Shown here one piece after another: positions 5,669 to 7,325 of a DNA stretch of 7,325 nt; the first letter of the stretch is position 1; each line of letters starts with the position of its first letter. The translations under genes were made by a program, and so were the position numbers. Under the pieces are notes generated by a model. That model did not search any database, was not told the origin of the DNA, and saw only the letters and a list, made by a program, of their open reading frames with translations. This DNA is from Longimicrobiales bacterium (GTDB lineage: Bacteria; Gemmatimonadota; Gemmatimonadetes; Longimicrobiales; Gaopeijiaceae): NCBI GenBank assembly GCA_022428035.1, contig JAKMDG010000362.1:1-7325 (forward strand). Direction: 5' to 3'.

Positions 5669-6822
5669 CGGTCATCTCCGATCGTGCCGTCGAGCTGCTG
5701 GATGGTCCGAGTCGACGGAGGGCCCTCCCGCTGGAGCCGGCGTGCCGTGGTTTCAGCCTCCCTCCACGCCCGGAGCACATTCTCGCCTGCCACCTTTGCC
5801 ATGTCTTCTTCGGTCCAGCCACGACGTGACAGCTCGGCGAGAAGGGCCGGGAACGTAGAGACGTCCTCCAGTCCCACGGGCGTGGAGTCGATTCCGTCGA
5901 AGTCCGACCCGATCCCCACGTGGTCGACCCCGGCGAGGTTGGCAATGTGCTCGATATGATCTGCCACGTCTGCGATCGTGGCCTCATCACGTGACGTGAG
6001 AAAAGACGGTACGAACGTCACCATGACCACGCCGCCGTTCTCGGGAAGCCGACGAAGCACCTGATCCGGGACGTTACGCGGGTGGTCGTGGATACCGCGC
6101 GCGGACGAGTGAGACCAGATGACCGGCGCCTCAGCCACATCCAGGACGTCGTTCATCGTCTCGGGTGACGTATGGGAGATGTCGACCAGCATGCCCATAC
6201 GATTCATTTCCCGGACCACCTCACGACCGAACTCCGTCAGTCCTCCGTGACGAGCCTCGTCGCAGCAAGCGTCGGCCCAGTCGAGCGTCCCGTTGTGCGT
6301 GAGTGTCATGTAACGGACGCCCATCGCATAAAAGGCACGAAGGCTCCCCAGGGAGTTCTCGATGGCGTGCCCTCCCTCCATACCGAGCATCGAAGCGACG
6401 CGCCCGCGACCGAAGACGCTCTCGACGCCGGACGCGGTTGTGGCCAATTCAATGGCTTCCGGATACTTGTCGATGATCTGCAGTGCGATATCGATCTGCT
6501 CGAGTTGTACCTTGGCAGCACCCTCCTCGACGGCTTCGAAGGGGATGTAGACCGACCAGAACTGCGCACCGACCCGACCTTCGCGAAGACGATCGATGTC
6601 CGTATGAAAGGTTGTGGTTCCGCGGAGATCATGTGCGGCCACCTCTACATCATGGGGACCGGCTTCGCTGTTACGGATCGCCCACGGAAGATCGTTATGC
6701 CCGTCGACCAGGGGGGTCGTCGCCAGAACGCGGAGCGCCTTCTCCATGTGCATGTCCTGGGCGGACAAGCCGCTTGCCGAGACGACGGCGAGTGTGAGAA
6801 CCAGTAGAGAAGCGCGTGTCAT
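5665..6822 (-). CDS. Secreted M19 membrane-dipeptidase-like metallopeptidase
   Basis: The 385 aa product is a renal-dipeptidase (peptidase family M19) homologue, expected to hydrolyse dipeptides with two zinc ions; some relatives cleave Cys-Gly, D-amino-acid dipeptides or beta-lactams. Residues 1-21 form a signal peptide (a basic start, a hydrophobic core and a cleavage site near LSA-Q), so it acts in the periplasm or outside. Metal-site motifs are complete: DGHND (40-44; H42, D44), GMEGGH (147-152; bridging E149), DISH (214-217; H217), WSHSSAR (236-242; H238) and GSDFDG (305-310). Full length compares well with the family. ATG 6822 is chosen because the signal peptide follows directly; GGTGA lies only 3 bases upstream, so the ribosome site is weak. 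It is the first gene of a three-gene minus-strand operon and overlaps the DinB gene by 4 bp. The family call is strong; the substrate is unknown. Confidence 0.94.
   Translation of the reverse strand: MTRASLLVLTLAVVSASGLSAQDMHMEKALRVLATTPLVDGHNDLPWAIRNSEAGPHDVEVAAHDLRGTTTFHTDIDRLREGRVGAQFWSVYIPFEAVEEGAAKVQLEQIDIALQIIDKYPEAIELATTASGVESVFGRGRVASMLGMEGGHAIENSLGSLRAFYAMGVRYMTLTHNGTLDWADACCDEARHGGLTEFGREVVREMNRMGMLVDISHTSPETMNDVLDVAEAPVIWSHSSARGIHDHPRNVPDQVLRRLPENGGVVMVTFVPSFLTSRDEATIADVADHIEHIANLAGVDHVGIGSDFDGIDSTPVGLEDVSTFPALLAELSRRGWTEEDMAKVAGENVLRAWREAETTARRLQREGPPSTRTIQQLDGTIGDDR
5676..5679 (-). promoter_or_regulatory. Ribosome-binding site of the DinB-family gene
   Basis: GGAG on the minus strand lies 7 bases before GTG 5668, inside the 3' end of the dipeptidase gene. 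It supports the GTG start and independent re-initiation at the overlap. Confidence 0.6.
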
Positions 6823-6911
6823 GAGTCACCGGACCGTTGGAAGCAGGCACGTCGATCACGCGCCCTTCGAGCCCCAAGGATCGCTCCGCTGACGCGCGCT
6901 GGGCAACCCGG

Positions 6912-7202
6912 TCAGAGCGCGCTCGTCTCGTGCTCCTTCGACTCGAGCAGCTTCTGGTCGCACGACTCTGCCGACCGGACGTCGTACACCTCGGCGGTCA
7001 GGGCTTCGACCTGATCCGTCAGGTCACGAATGCGAAGTGCGAGATCACTGCCCCGGCCATCTCCAACGCCCTTGAGTTCACGAGCCAGCGTCTCGATGAA
7101 CGGCTTACCGCCGAGGCGGAGGGTAAAGACAGCGGTGAGTCCCGTAATCGGGACGAGGACGACGAGGATGCCGAAGATCGGCACCAGAACATCGAAACCC
7201 AT
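6912..7202 (-). CDS. Small membrane-anchored coiled-coil protein, unknown function
   Basis: I do not recognise a named family for this 96 aa product. Residues 4-27 form one strongly hydrophobic segment (beginning VLVPIFGILVVLVPI), followed by a basic/amphipathic linker and then a charged helical stretch (about 52-76) with leucine/isoleucine/valine spacing typical of a coiled coil. The C-terminus is acidic and polar. One transmembrane helix plus a cytoplasmic coiled coil recalls phage-shock PspB, but sequence identity to it is not evident. ATG 7202 is preferred over the adjacent TTG 7205 because GGGAG (7210-7214, complement) is seven bases before the ATG. It lies 89 bases upstream of the dipeptidase gene on the same strand and may or may not be cotranscribed with it. 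Confidence 0.7.
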   Translation of the reverse strand: MGFDVLVPIFGILVVLVPITGLTAVFTLRLGGKPFIETLARELKGVGDGRGSDLALRIRDLTDQVEALTAEVYDVRSAESCDQKLLESKEHETSAL

Positions 7203-7209
7203 CAACTTG

Positions 7210-7214
7210 CTCCC
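7210..7214 (-). promoter_or_regulatory. Ribosome-binding site of the small coiled-coil gene
   Basis: GGGAG on the minus strand is 7 bases before ATG 7202 and only 4 before TTG 7205, favouring the ATG as the start. Confidence 0.6.
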
Positions 7215-7246
7215 AGGATTCGTTCGACCTGTCCAAACGTACCTGA

Positions 7247-7325
7247 CTAGCGGGCGGAACGGTTCGGGGCGGCGTCCTCAGTCAGCGTGAACGTCGTCGC
7301 TTGGCAGACGGGCACGACACGCAGG
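7247..7325 (-). CDS. Possible 3' end of an upstream minus-strand gene (partial)
   Basis: On the minus strand one frame is open from the window edge to a TAG at 7247-7249, encoding about 25 residues ending TLTEDAAPNRSAR. About 21 of 25 codons end in G or C, which fits a coding frame in this genome better than the alternative minus frame that stops near 7288 (about 8 of 15). The piece is too short to name. If real, it ends 44 bases before the small coiled-coil gene on the same strand. Confidence 0.35.
   Translation of the reverse strand, partial: LRVVPVCQATTFTLTEDAAPNRSAR

Noticed and set aside
5180..5959. Plus-strand open frame of 259 codons across the DinB and dipeptidase genes
   Set aside because: It is antisense to two well-supported overlapping genes and its translation is rich in Arg, Pro and Ser as expected for a shadow frame.
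6172..6807. Plus-strand open frame of 211 codons within the dipeptidase gene
   Set aside because: It is antisense to the conserved M19 catalytic region and shows no domain of its own.
6823..6911. Possible small RNA or terminator between the dipeptidase and the small membrane-protein gene
   Set aside because: Only short GC-rich pairings such as GAGC/GCTC are visible and no U tract follows on the minus strand.

Overview
This is a GC-rich, densely packed bacterial window with two gene groups that converge on each other at about position 4530. I cannot fix the organism from sequence alone. A secreted protein whose signal peptide ends in L-S-A-Q, frequent GTG and TTG starts, high GC in third codon positions and a retinal-forming carotenoid cluster would fit an aerobic, possibly aquatic bacterium such as a Gemmatimonadota or Rhodothermota/Bacteroidota-related lineage. 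This placement is an inference of low to moderate confidence.

Left part, plus strand (50-4533): four tightly overlapping genes form one apparent operon for late carotenoid and retinal synthesis. They are a FAD-dependent lycopene cyclase (crtY type), a Brp/Blh-family beta-carotene 15,15'-dioxygenase (blh), a CrtO/CrtI-superfamily FAD oxidoreductase that most resembles CrtO-type carotenoid ketolases, and a small integral-membrane lycopene cyclase made of two fused CrtYc/CrtYd-like repeats. The junctions are ATGA (4 bp overlap), an 11 bp overlap, and GTGA (4 bp overlap), so translation is probably coupled. Together the genes can in principle turn lycopene into beta-carotene, then retinal, plus a modified (probably keto-) carotenoid. 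Retinal is the chromophore of microbial rhodopsins and keto-carotenoids can act as rhodopsin antennae, but no rhodopsin gene and no crtE, crtB or classical crtI lies inside the window. The most striking point is that two unrelated kinds of lycopene cyclase sit in the same operon.

Right part, minus strand (4527-6822): a secreted M19 membrane-dipeptidase-like metallopeptidase, a DinB-family putative metal-dependent protein and a pyridoxamine-phosphate-oxidase-like flavin-binding protein are read in that order. Both junctions are 4 bp GTGA overlaps, and each downstream gene has a GGAG ribosome-binding site inside the gene before it. Their shared role is not known. Farther upstream on the same strand are a small membrane-anchored coiled-coil protein (6912-7202) and the probable last codons of another gene (7247-7325).

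No tRNA, rRNA, CRISPR array, insertion sequence or phage gene is visible, and no gene-free stretch exceeds 100 bases.
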